From positions 1-64,000 of the forward strand of contig CANQQJ010000004.1 in the NCBI GenBank assembly GCA_947625905.1: a stretch of DNA of 64,000 bases, read 5' to 3'. Below, piece by piece: positions 50,822-60,500 of the stretch. The DNA comes from an uncultured Clostridia bacterium (GTDB lineage: Bacteria > Bacillota > Clostridia > Monoglobales > Monoglobaceae). The notes below the pieces were generated by a model. That model was given only the letters and a program-made list of their open reading frames with translations. It was not told the origin of the DNA and searched no databases. A program made the position numbers and the translations under genes. Positions within the stretch are counted from its first letter, which is position 1; each line of letters opens with the position of its first letter.

Positions 50822-51574
50822 TTACACGTTTCCGAAACGCCTGTCGCGGCTTTGAAAATCAATGATCGCCCGCTCCATGTCTTTTTCCTTAAAATCGGGC
50901 CAGCATATGTCGCTGTACCAGAACTCGGCGTATGCCGCCTGCCACAGGAGGAAATTCGAGAGCCTCTTCTCGCCGCTGGGACGGATGATCAGGTCCACCT
51001 CGGGCAGATCCGCGGTGTACATAAGCCCGCCGAGATAATTCTCGTCAATGTCCTCGGGGGTTATTTCCCCGCTTTTCACCGCCTCCGCCGCCAGCCGCGC
51101 GGCATGCGCGATCTCGCTTCTGCCGCCGTAATTCAGGGCGATGTTAAGCACCATGCCGCTGCCGCTCGCGGTGACTTCCTCGGCATGGACGATCGCCTTT
51201 TTGATCTTATCGGACAGCGGAGCCGTGTCGCCGCTTATCTTCAGCTTCATATTGCGGTTTTTGAACTTTTCCTCAACGGTCAGCAAATAGCCGTAAAGCA
51301 GATCCATCAGCGCGTCGATCTCGCTTTGGGGCCTGCTCCAGTTTTCGGTGGAAAAAGCGTACACCGTCAGCGCCTTGACGCCAATTGAGCCGCAGTAGTC
51401 GCATATCGCCTCTAAGTTATCGGCTCCGGCCTTGTGGCCCGCGCTGCGCGGCAGGCCCCTGCGTCTCGCCCAGCGTCCGTTGCCGTCCATGATCACGCCT
51501 ATGTGCGCCGGAACGCGGCTGAGATCAAGCCCGGTCCGCTCCGGCTCTTTGGCCCTTTTTTGAAATAATTTCAT
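50822..51574 (-). CDS. uppS: Undecaprenyl diphosphate synthase (cis-prenyltransferase)
   Basis: 250 aa. Motif HIGVIMDGNGRWARRRG with the catalytic Asp, then AFSTENWSRP, and the C-terminal DLIIRPSGEKRLSNFLLWQ. It makes the lipid carrier for peptidoglycan. It lies 9 bp after frr in the same operon. Confidence 0.96.
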   Translation of the reverse strand: MKLFQKRAKEPERTGLDLSRVPAHIGVIMDGNGRWARRRGLPRSAGHKAGADNLEAICDYCGSIGVKALTVYAFSTENWSRPQSEIDALMDLLYGYLLTVEEKFKNRNMKLKISGDTAPLSDKIKKAIVHAEEVTASGSGMVLNIALNYGGRSEIAHAARLAAEAVKSGEITPEDIDENYLGGLMYTADLPEVDLIIRPSGEKRLSNFLLWQAAYAEFWYSDICWPDFKEKDMERAIIDFQSRDRRFGNV

Positions 51575-51583
51575 AAATCCCCG

Positions 51584-52126
51584 TTATACCTCGGCGATCT
51601 CGGTCTCTTTTTCTTTTACGATCTCACCGATCTTTTTGATAAACTTGTCGGTAAGCTTCTGGATATCGTCCTCGAGATCCGCCAGGCCGTCCTCGGTTAC
51701 CTCGCCGGCCTTTTTCTGCTTTTTAAAGCGCTCTATGGCGTCGCGTCTCACACCGCGGACAGCCACTTTGGCTTCCTCGCCGCGCTTTGATACCTGCTTT
51801 ACCAGCTCTTTTCTTCTCTCGCCGTCAAGAGGCGGGAACACAAGTCGGATGACCTTGCCGTCATTGTTGGGATGAATACCGATATCGGACGCGTTGATAG
51901 CGCGCTCGATAGCCTTGAGCAGCGTGGCGTCCCAGGGCTGGATTATTATCATTCTCGCCTCGGGAACAGATATGGTGCCCACCTGCGCCAGCGGCGTGGG
52001 AGCTCCGTAATACTCAACGGTCACCTTGTCCAGTATCGCGGGGTTCGCTCTTCCGGCGCGAATACGCGACAGATCTCTCTCCAAAGCCTCGACGGCTTTT
52101 CCCATTCTTCTTTCGGATTCCTGCAT
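51584..52126 (-). CDS. frr: Ribosome recycling factor
   Basis: 180 aa. It shows the RRF core: LSRIRAGRANPAILDKV, YYGAPTPLAQVGTISVPEARM, and LVKQVSKRGEEAKVAVRGVRRDA. It splits post-termination ribosomes with EF-G. It follows pyrH by 73 bp, the usual order. Confidence 0.96.
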   Translation of the reverse strand: MQESERRMGKAVEALERDLSRIRAGRANPAILDKVTVEYYGAPTPLAQVGTISVPEARMIIIQPWDATLLKAIERAINASDIGIHPNNDGKVIRLVFPPLDGERRKELVKQVSKRGEEAKVAVRGVRRDAIERFKKQKKAGEVTEDGLADLEDDIQKLTDKFIKKIGEIVKEKETEIAEV

Positions 52127-52199
52127 AACAATCTTCCTTTCTTTTTTATTTCCTGATTTTTATATTCTTATGATATATTTTTGCGGCGTTTTGTTATAT

Positions 52200-52904
52200 T
52201 TATGATACGATCGTGCCGATATTGTCTCCGCACAGAACGTTTACTATATTCTCGGGGTTGTCAAGGCCGAACACAAGCAGCGGGATGTTGTTGTCCATAC
52301 AAAGCGTCGCCGCGGTGGTGTCCATAACGCCCAGCCCCTTGTTGAGCACATCCATAAACGTCAGTTTGTCAAACTTCTTGGCGCTTGGGTTGATATTCGG
52401 GTCGCTGTCGTACACTCCGTCGATCTTTTTGGCGAGAAGTATGACCTCGGCTCCGATCTCGGCGGCTCTGAGGGCGGCCGCCGTGTCTGTTGAGAAGAAC
52501 GGATTTCCGGTTCCGCAGCCGAAGATCACAACTCTGCCGCGGGTCAGATGAGCGCCCGCGCGAAGCCTTATGTACGGCTCGGCTATCTGACGCATCTCGA
52601 TCGCCGTCTGAACTCTCGCCTCGACTCCGAGACGCTCAAGCGCGTCGAGCATCGCCAAGCAGTTTATCACCGTCGCCAGCATTCCCATGTGGTCGGCTCT
52701 TGAGCGGTCCATTCCCTCGCCGTCGCGGCCCCTCCAGAAGTTGCCGCCGCCTATCACGATGCCGATCTCGCAGCCCAGATCGTGACAGCGCTTTATCTGC
52801 TTCGCTATGGCCTCGATCGTCTCGTGGTCAAGCCCGAATCCGTTGTGTCCCGACATGGCCTCGCCGCTGATCTTGATCATTATTCTCTTATACTTAGGTG
52901 TCAT
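52200..52904 (-). CDS. pyrH: UMP kinase
   Basis: 234 aa from ATG 52904, chosen for AAAGGAG 8 nt upstream. It shows [23 protein letters not shown] and the C-terminal [21 protein letters not shown] of the amino-acid-kinase fold. It phosphorylates UMP to UDP. It is first in the block, and rpsB/tsf, often upstream, are absent here. Confidence 0.95.
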   Translation of the reverse strand: MTPKYKRIMIKISGEAMSGHNGFGLDHETIEAIAKQIKRCHDLGCEIGIVIGGGNFWRGRDGEGMDRSRADHMGMLATVINCLAMLDALERLGVEARVQTAIEMRQIAEPYIRLRAGAHLTRGRVVIFGCGTGNPFFSTDTAAALRAAEIGAEVILLAKKIDGVYDSDPNINPSAKKFDKLTFMDVLNKGLGVMDTTAATLCMDNNIPLLVFGLDNPENIVNVLCGDNIGTIVS

Positions 52905-52946
52905 ATCCGTTCTCCTTTCGGGATATATTAAATCGGACGCCAATAA

Positions 52947-53393
52947 TTAATTGTCGTCCATATTCATTTCATCGTCATTTCTGCTTCTTGAAGTGTTTGA
53001 GGCGCTTGAAGTCTCGGCATCGTCGTCATCGGCGTCTCTTATAAAGCTGTCCTCGTCATTGAGATAGTTGTCGTACCTGTAGCTGCTCGACGAGCCGCCC
53101 GACAAAGAGCCGCTCCGCTTTTTATAGCTTTCAAGCTCCGACTCCACAACGTCCAGCTGATCTTGGAGCAGCTTGGTGTCGCTCTTGAGCTTGACATTTT
53201 CTTCCGTCAAGGCGCGCACCTGCTCGTCTCTCTGCTCGATCGGATTCACTATCATATTGAACGACAGCACAAAGGCCGCCAGAAACAGTGAGATATTAAG
53301 CAGAATAATGCCAATAACAAGCATAGGTCTGCTGCCTCGCTCGGGTCTCCTTTTGTACCCGTAATTCTGATTATCGGAATAATTATTGCTCAT
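52947..53393 (-). CDS. Single-span membrane protein with coiled coil (DivIC/FtsL-like layout)
   Basis: 148 aa. A short cytoplasmic basic part is followed by one transmembrane helix (PMLVIGIILLNISLFLAAFV), an extracytoplasmic coiled coil (VRALTEENVKLKSDTKLLQD) and a Ser/Asp-rich tail. The layout recalls DivIC/FtsL septum proteins, but no sequence motif confirms it. Confidence 0.6.
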   Translation of the reverse strand: MSNNYSDNQNYGYKRRPERGSRPMLVIGIILLNISLFLAAFVLSFNMIVNPIEQRDEQVRALTEENVKLKSDTKLLQDQLDVVESELESYKKRSGSLSGGSSSSYRYDNYLNDEDSFIRDADDDDAETSSASNTSRSRNDDEMNMDDN

Positions 53394-53470
53394 CTGTCTT
53401 TCCTTTCACAATCATTTTTTCATTTTTCGTTTATATTTCAGCTTTTTATCAACACCGACCGCGAATACGG

Positions 53471-53980
53471 CTATTTCATCAGCCACTGACCGAAAGCGCC
53501 CAGGTTCAGCACCCCTGTGACAAGCAGCGTCATGATCGCGCCGCTCGTCATGATCCCGAGCAGCACCGCGGGCAGCGCGTATTTTGCCCGCATATCCAAA
53601 AGCCCCGCTATCATCGACCCCGTCCACGCGCCCGTTGTCGGGAACGGGATCGACACAAACACATATATCGCCACTGCCGCGGCGCCCGCGCTTTTTCTTG
53701 ATATGTCGCCCGCCTTGCGGTGCGTCCTGTTTTCAAGCCACCGCGCGAACCTGCCCAGAAGCTTGGTGCGCTTGAGCCATTTGATCAGCGGCCTGAACGC
53801 TATAAGTATAAACGGCACAGGCAGAAAATTGCCTATAATTGAAATGCCGTAGATTTTTAAAATATTCAACAATGTCTGGTCCACCTGCGACAGGCCGTAT
53901 ATCATTGAGCCCCTGATCTCCGACACAGGCATGACAGACAGCAAAAACGTTGTTAGGTATGTTGTCAATGTTTCTGTCAT
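53471..53980 (-). CDS. Small multidrug export (DUF/PF06695-type) membrane protein
   Basis: 169 aa from ATG 53980 (GGAGGAACAGA upstream). Four to five hydrophobic segments are present; LLSVMPVSEIRGSMIYGL and FVSIPFPTTGAWTGSMIAGLLDM are typical of the family. Despite the family name, function is not established. Confidence 0.8.
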   Translation of the reverse strand: MTETLTTYLTTFLLSVMPVSEIRGSMIYGLSQVDQTLLNILKIYGISIIGNFLPVPFILIAFRPLIKWLKRTKLLGRFARWLENRTHRKAGDISRKSAGAAAVAIYVFVSIPFPTTGAWTGSMIAGLLDMRAKYALPAVLLGIMTSGAIMTLLVTGVLNLGAFGQWLMK

Positions 53981-54129
53981 TCTGTTCCTCCGTGGTTTTA
54001 TCAAACAAACCGCGTTTGTCCGATTCGTTACATTGATTCGTTACATTAAAAAATATTATACCATGAAAAACGCTCCATAGCAAGATATTTTATGTAAACA
54101 ATTATTGAATTTTTAAAAATCGCGTCATT

Positions 54130-55761
54130 TTATCTGCGGGGGGCCCGCGGAGGCCGTCTTGAAGGCGAATTGCGGCGGCGTCTTTCGGCTATCTTGATAT
54201 TCTTTCTGATGTTCACTATCATGTACACGATAAACAGAACCAGGGCGATAAGCAGCACGATTATCAGTATCCTGATAAACAAAATGCTCCACAAAAAGCT
54301 GAAGAACTGCATCAAAAATCCCAGCGGATGGCGCTTTACACCCGCGTCCGCGATAAGCCGTCCGCTGCCCACGACCTTGCCTTGGTACATGACCTCGGCC
54401 GTGCCTATCTCGTCGCCTTGATTTACCGGAGCCGCCAGATATTCGGGGATCCTCGCCTCAACGCTCAGCTCGTTCTCGTCGGCGTCCTCGGGTATCGTGA
54501 CGAGAATATCGCTGTCGGTCGAAAGCGTCGTGTGATCGGTGCCCGAGCCGAAACGGACCCTTATCTCGCTGACCATGTCGCCCCTTGTGACGGCTGTCAC
54601 GGTTTTATAGTTGTCAAGCGCATATTTCAGCAGGTTCCTGGAATCATAATGCCGATCGTCCTCGTCGGCGCCGTTCATGACCACGCCTATGACCTCAAGC
54701 GCGCCCTTTCGTCCGGCGGACACAAGGCAGTAGCCCGCCTCCGAGGTGTGGCCGGTTTTTACGCCTATTGCGTTTTCGTAATAATAATTCGGATATCTAA
54801 GAGTGGACAAAAGTCCGTTTGTGCTGATAAATGTTCTCTGGGTCGTTTTGTCGGTGGCGGGTATGACAACTCTCGGCGTCGCAGCGAGCTCGCGGAACAT
54901 ATTGTTCTTCATGGCCTCAAGTGTAAGCGCCGCAAGGTCCGCGGCGGTGGTGTAATGCTCGGGATCGTGCAGACCGTGGACGTTGACGAAATGAGTGCCG
55001 CTCATGCCCAGCTCGGCGGCACGGTCGTTCATGCGCTGCACAAACGTCGGAATATCGCCGCACACAATTATGGCAAGCGCCTGAGCCGCGTCGTTTCCCG
55101 ACTCGACCATAAGACCCTGAAGCAGCTGCTCCACCGTGATCGTCTCGCCCTCCTTGAGCAGCATGCTGGAACCGTCGGGCGGAAGATCAACAAGCATTTC
55201 GGGCATGACCAGAAAAGCGGCGTGAAGATTCAGCTCGCCTCTGTCGATCGCCTCAAGAGTCAGCAGCGCCGTCATAATTTTTGTCGTGCTGGCGGGATAT
55301 ACCCGCTTGTCCTTTTCCTTCTCAAACATGACCTCGCCGTTTGTCGCGTTTATAAGCACGGCAGTCTGGTTCGCGTCCATCACGGGGCGGCCGTTTTCGT
55401 CAACTCTCGGGTCGCGGGTGGGAGTAGGCTCGGGCTCATTCTCGTCCTCGCCGTCCTCGTCGGTGCTCTTTTTTGATGTTCTTTCCGACGAGGTCTTGTC
55501 CTCGGTATCGGAATCGTCCGACGAGTTTTTGCCGCGGATCGTGCCTCGCTCGTCGTCTCTTGCCGAACCGTCATCGGCGTCGGTCACGCCGTCATTATCG
55601 TCGCTGTCATCCGACGCGCTCCCGGTTTCCGACCGCGAAGTCTCGTCGTCGGGCGCGGACAAAACGCTTATCGGCGCCGCCAAAAGCGACGCGCACATCA
55701 AAAACACGGTCAGAGCCGCCAAAAATCTTTTTATAATATTATCGGAAAAAATATTTCTCAC
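54130..55761 (-). CDS. dacF: D-alanyl-D-alanine carboxypeptidase (DacF/S11)
   Basis: 543 aa from GTG 55761, overlapping tsaB by 4 bp. A signal peptide is followed by a long Asp/Ser/Glu-rich linker (about 37-115). Penicillin-binding motifs are SxxK (S158-T-T-K161), SGN (VESGNDAAQ) and KTG (GVKTGHTSEAG). A C-terminal transmembrane helix and Arg-rich tail anchor it. It trims peptidoglycan stem peptides. The acidic linker is unusually long for the family. Confidence 0.9.
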   Translation of the reverse strand: MRNIFSDNIIKRFLAALTVFLMCASLLAAPISVLSAPDDETSRSETGSASDDSDDNDGVTDADDGSARDDERGTIRGKNSSDDSDTEDKTSSERTSKKSTDEDGEDENEPEPTPTRDPRVDENGRPVMDANQTAVLINATNGEVMFEKEKDKRVYPASTTKIMTALLTLEAIDRGELNLHAAFLVMPEMLVDLPPDGSSMLLKEGETITVEQLLQGLMVESGNDAAQALAIIVCGDIPTFVQRMNDRAAELGMSGTHFVNVHGLHDPEHYTTAADLAALTLEAMKNNMFRELAATPRVVIPATDKTTQRTFISTNGLLSTLRYPNYYYENAIGVKTGHTSEAGYCLVSAGRKGALEVIGVVMNGADEDDRHYDSRNLLKYALDNYKTVTAVTRGDMVSEIRVRFGSGTDHTTLSTDSDILVTIPEDADENELSVEARIPEYLAAPVNQGDEIGTAEVMYQGKVVGSGRLIADAGVKRHPLGFLMQFFSFLWSILFIRILIIVLLIALVLFIVYMIVNIRKNIKIAERRRRNSPSRRPPRAPRR

Positions 55762-56453
55762 TTCGAAAGCCTCTCCTTTCTCTCCCTCTCGGCCTGGGAA
55801 AGCCTTATGTAGTTGGGAACGAGCTCGCCGCAGCTTATCGTCTCCCCGCGCTTTAACATTTCGCCCGCGAGAAAAGCGACGGACGCCGCCGAGTTAAGCA
55901 GCGCATTGGGCGGAGCGAAGCTCGCCCGCTCTCCCATCCGCGACTCGATCTCCGCGCGGCAGGGGAAAACTCCGTCGCCGAGAAACAGCGCTTTTTTTCC
56001 CTCAAGCTCGTTCAGAAGCTCTTTGAGAGCCAGCGCTCTGTCGTCCGTAAGGCGCCTCAGACTTCCGTCCCCCGAAAACACCGCGTTGTACACCTGGTTT
56101 CGGCGCGCGTCCAAGATAGGACAGATCACGCCGTCAAAAAAGCGGACGTTGTTCGCCAGCGCCTCAAGTGTCGAAACCGCCGCGCAGACCGCGCCCGAGG
56201 CGCGCGCCATGGCTTTAACCGCGGCCGTTCCTATCCTGACGCCGGTAAAGGAGCCCGGTCCCGCTGCCGCCGCGTAGCAGTCGATATCCGAGGGCGCGAT
56301 GTCCAGATGCCCAAGCATCTGCTCGATCAGCGGCATTATCTTCTGAGAGTGAGTCTTTCCGCTGTTTATCGTAAACTCACCGATTATTTTCTCACCGTCG
56401 TACACAGCCGCAGTGGCGGGCATACAACAGGTGTCTATTCCGAGTGTCAGCAT
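55758..56453 (-). CDS. tsaB: tRNA threonylcarbamoyladenosine protein TsaB
   Basis: 231 aa from ATG 56453; the frame extends upstream but overlaps tsaE too far. The start MLTLGIDTCCMPATAAVYDG and AAAGPGSFTGVRIGTA are diagnostic. It is the scaffold partner of TsaD in the t6A modification of tRNAs reading ANN codons. It overlaps tsaE by 7 bp. Confidence 0.93.
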   Translation of the reverse strand: MLTLGIDTCCMPATAAVYDGEKIIGEFTINSGKTHSQKIMPLIEQMLGHLDIAPSDIDCYAAAAGPGSFTGVRIGTAAVKAMARASGAVCAAVSTLEALANNVRFFDGVICPILDARRNQVYNAVFSGDGSLRRLTDDRALALKELLNELEGKKALFLGDGVFPCRAEIESRMGERASFAPPNALLNSAASVAFLAGEMLKRGETISCGELVPNYIRLSQAERERKERLSK

Positions 56454-56863
56454 AATTTTATCTCCCTGAAATTTTCTCCCATAGCGGGATCTTTGGAAAT
56501 CTCCACGCGCAGCGCTTCCGCGGGAAGCATGTCCGCTATGTTGTCCGCCCACTCGATAACGCACACTCCGTCTCCGAACAAATACTCGTCGAGCCACAGA
56601 CGGGTCTCGTCGTCGGGGTCTTCAATTCTGTAAACATCGAAATGATAGACGGGAACGCTCCCGTCGTAATGATTCACAAGAGTGTAGGTGGGGCTTGTGA
56701 CTGCCGCCGCGCCGAAGCGCGCCGCTATGCCCTTTACAAAAGCCGTCTTCCCGGCGCCCAAAGGGCCGATGAGCGCCACGACCGAGCCGGGACCGAGCCG
56801 CTCGGCGAACCGCAGAGCGATGCTTTCGGTCTCCTCGGGAGAGGCGGATCTGAATATTTCCAT
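56447..56863 (-). CDS. tsaE: tRNA threonylcarbamoyladenosine ATPase TsaE
   Basis: 138 aa. It shows Walker A IGPLGAGKTAFVKG, switch-like TSPTYTLVNHYDG and IEWADNI. It is the ATPase of the t6A complex and first in the tsaE-tsaB-dacF operon, with a consensus promoter at 56905-56933. Confidence 0.94.
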   Translation of the reverse strand: MEIFRSASPEETESIALRFAERLGPGSVVALIGPLGAGKTAFVKGIAARFGAAAVTSPTYTLVNHYDGSVPVYHFDVYRIEDPDDETRLWLDEYLFGDGVCVIEWADNIADMLPAEALRVEISKDPAMGENFREIKLC

Positions 56864-56904
56864 ATAATAATTTACCTCTGTACAAAAATTTACCGTTTTT
56901 ATAT

Positions 56905-56933
56905 ATTATATTTGCAATACGCCATAAAGTCAA
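56905..56933 (-). promoter_or_regulatory. tsaE operon promoter (TTGACT-17-TATAAT)
   Basis: The minus strand carries TTGACT and TATAAT 17 bp apart, about 40 bp before the tsaE start. Confidence 0.75.
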
Positions 56934-56943
56934 TAAGAAACTA

Positions 56944-56972
56944 TTGAATATTTTAAAAAAATGAATTATAAT
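56944..56972 (+). promoter_or_regulatory. comEB promoter (TTGAAT-17-TATAAT)
   Basis: TTGAAT and TATAAT are 17 bp apart, divergent from the tsaE promoter. A GC-rich hairpin CCGCCGCG/CGCGGCGG (about 56998-57018) lies between it and the ribosome binding site. Confidence 0.72.
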
Positions 56973-57033
56973 ATTGCTGTTGACAAAATTCAAGATCCGC
57001 CGCGAAGGCCGCGGCGGCCGAGGAGGTTAGATC

Positions 57034-57522
57034 ATGAAAAGGGTAGATAAGGAAAACTATTATCTCGATATCGCCGAGACAGTAACGGAACGCGGAACCT
57101 GCCTGCGCCGCAACTTCGGCGCGATAGTTGTCAGGAACGACGAGATCATATCCACCGGCTACACAGGAGCGCCGAGAGGACGGGAAAACTGCTCAGACCT
57201 GGGCTACTGCATGAGAGAAAAACTGGGGATCCCCCGCGGCGAGAGATATGAGCTGTGCCGCAGCGTGCACGCCGAGGCTAACTGCGTGATAAGCGCCGCC
57301 CGCCGCGACACCATCGGCGGTACCCTGTATCTCGTGGGCAAGGACGCCAAAACGGGCGAGCTGGTCGAAAACGCCAACTGCTGCGCCATGTGCAAACGGC
57401 TGGTAATCAACTCGGGCATCGAAAAAGTGGTCGTGCGGCGCACCCCGGAGGAATACGAGGTCATACCGGTCAAAAGCTGGATAGAGGACGACGAGACCTT
57501 AGACGGAGTTTTGGGATATTAA
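57034..57522 (+). CDS. comEB: dCMP deaminase / ComEB
   Basis: 162 aa. It shows the cytidine/dCMP deaminase zinc site, SVHAEANCVISAA (His-Ala-Glu) with NCCAMCKRLVIN (two Cys). The extra Cys and His in the N-terminal half fit the dCMP deaminase group. It converts dCMP to dUMP for dTTP synthesis; in Bacillus the gene is in the competence locus. AGGAGG lies upstream of ATG 57034. Confidence 0.92.
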   Translation: MKRVDKENYYLDIAETVTERGTCLRRNFGAIVVRNDEIISTGYTGAPRGRENCSDLGYCMREKLGIPRGERYELCRSVHAEANCVISAARRDTIGGTLYLVGKDAKTGELVENANCCAMCKRLVINSGIEKVVVRRTPEEYEVIPVKSWIEDDETLDGVLGY

Positions 57523-57552
57523 TATCCGAATCAATAAAAAACGGAGGAAAAT

Positions 57553-60500
57553 ATGGACTGGACAAAAGCGCAGACGGACGTTATCGAATACGACGGCAAA
57601 AAGAATATCCTGGTGTCCGCGGCGGCGGGCAGCGGAAAGACAGCCGTGCTCGTGGAACGGGTCATACGAAGGATACTCGACGAAAAAGATCCCCTTTCGG
57701 TGGACGAGCTGCTCGTGCTCACTTTCACCAACGCGGCCGCCGCGGAAATGAAAAGCAAAATATCCGCCGCCATAGAGGAACGGCTCCGCGAAGATCCCGC
57801 CAACAAGCATCTGGCGGCGCAGACCATGAAGCTGGGCGCGGCCGACATTTCAACGATACACGCCTTCGCGAAAAAAATTCTGACCAACAACATACATAAG
57901 ACAAACCTTCCGGCGGGCTTTTCGGTCATGGACGACAGCGAAGGCTCGATCCTGCTCGGCGAGGCTCTTGACGACTGTCTCGAGCGCTACTATTCCCGCA
58001 TCGACAAGCTGACATCCTTTTCGGACCTCACGCTCGGACACGGCGGCATAAAAAACGACGACAATCTGCGCAAGATCATCACCAACCTGCGCAAGTTCGC
58101 GCGCACGCTGGCAAGCCCCGAAAAGTGGCTGAACCGCTCGGCGGACATGTATAAGCGCGTGTATAAGACCGGCTCGATAAGCGGCACTCCCTGGGAGGAC
58201 GCTTACATGAACGCAATACGCGAGATAATCGACGACGGCATCGAAATGTATCGTGTGTTGCTCAAAATAATTGACAACGCCTTCCCCGAGGGACACAGAA
58301 TTATCGCGTTTTACACCGACGAGGCGGCGAGATTCGCGGAGCTTAAAGACTTTGACACGATCGACGAGTTCCTCGGCAAAAAAAGCCGCATGGAATTTAA
58401 AAAGGCGCTGACACTCACGCATGCCGATAAAGCCGACCCGTACATCGTTTCCGCCAACAAAACCGCCTCAGAGATACGCGGCATGATCAAAAAGCTGCAC
58501 AAAGAGCACGCGCTGCTTCAATACGGCGGCGAGGAAGCGATCGTAAAAACGATATCCGGGCTTTGGCCGCGCGTAAGGACGCTTAAAAACATCACGCTGA
58601 TGCTGATGCGCAGGTACCGCCGCCTTAAATTAAAGAGCGGGCTTCTGGACTTCGGCGATCTTGAGCATTATCTGATCGAGCTGATCATGAACCGCGACGG
58701 AACGCCAAAAGAACTGTGCGCCGTGCTCGGCGGCAGATATAGAGAAATATACGTTGACGAGTACCAGGATACCAACAATATCCAGGACACTCTTTTCCGT
58801 CTGCTGTCGGGCGGCAGGGGAAACATATTTATGGTGGGCGACATCAAGCAGAGCATTTATCGCTTCCGCGCCGCCTCGCCCGCGCTGTTTATCGAAAAAT
58901 ACGAAAGCTACCTAAACGGCGGAGACGGAGAGCTGCGGGTGCTGTCCGACAATTTCCGAAGCCGCGAGTCGGTGATAAGACCGGTAAACGAGCTTTTTGA
59001 AAATATAATGTACAAAAAAACCGCGGGCATAGACTACACCGAGAGCGAAAAGCTGAAGGCGGGCGCGGAATATCCCGAGCCCGACGACGAAGACGCCTAC
59101 GCCGCGGAGATCATCATGACCGACGTTTTGGTCAGAAGCGCCGAAAACGATCGGCTCGTGACCTCCCCCGCAAAGACCGAGCTCGAGGCGGAAACTATAG
59201 CCGCCCGCATAGTCCGTCTGGTTTATGACGAAAAGCTGCCGATATACGACCGCTCCCTCGGAATAACGCGTCCCGTTGAGTTCGGGGATATCGCCGTGCT
59301 GATGAGAAGCACAAAAAACACGGCGCCCGTCTACGAAAAAGTGTTCCGCGAGTACGGTATTCCGACCGTTTCCGAATCGGGCGGATTTTTGGCGTCGATC
59401 GAGATCGGTACCGTGCTGGCTTTTTTAAACATAATCGACAACCCGATACAGGATATACCGCTGCTGACCGTTATGCGCAGTCCGATATTCGGCTTCACCG
59501 CCGACGAGCTCGCGGAAATACGCTCAAACAGCAAGGGCGGCAGCTTTTACGACGCGGCGCGCAAGGCAAAGGATGATCCCAAAACCGCCGAGTTTTTGAA
59601 AACCCTCGATGAGCTCAGGGACTGCTCGTCATACATGAGCATAAACGAGCTGATATATAAAATATGCTTCGAGCTTGACTATATCACGATCGCGGGCGGC
59701 ATGAAGGGCGGCGCGGTCAGACGCGCCAATCTGGAACTGTTGCTCAAAACGGCTGCCGACTTTGAGAGCAAGGGTCTCAGCGGCCTGTTTGAGTTTATGA
59801 AATATCTGGACAAAACCGCCGAAAGCGGCGAGCTTCGGCAGGCGCTCACCGTCGGCGAAAACGGCTCCGCGGTGCTGATCACCACTATACACAAATCAAA
59901 GGGTCTTGAGTATCCGGTGGTAATTTTGTCGGACACGGCGCACAAATCAAAAGACAAAAACCAGCTCTCCATTAATGAAACGCTGGGCATCGGGCTGCCG
60001 TTCGTGGACGTTGAGCGAAGACTGAGATACGCTTCGTTTCCCAACAGCCTGATCAAGCATTATAACGCCAAGGAGGAAAACGCCGAGGAGATGCGTCTGC
60101 TCTACGTGGCGTTGACGAGGGCCAAGGAAAAGCTGATAATCTCCTGCACCAACGGCGGCAAATCCAAGAACTGGATGAAGCCCATAATCGACGGCGGACG
60201 CGTCATGCGGCAGCAGATCGAAGCAACGACCGTGTTCCGCGACTGGATAGTTTTCGGATTTATGAACAACATAAATCTTGAAAACATGCGCAGCCTTATG
60301 TCCTCGGATGTCTCGGACGCCCGCCTGAGCGGGAACGCGCTTATCAAAATGACATATATACCCGTAGACAGAGTGAAGAAGACCAAAAGCGAAAAGGCCG
60401 AAATCAAAGAGCTGGCGCGGCCCGAGGCGGCGCCCGTTATAGACCCCGAAAAGCTTCGGCAAATACTCGACTATAAATACCCGCGCGAAGAGCTTACAAA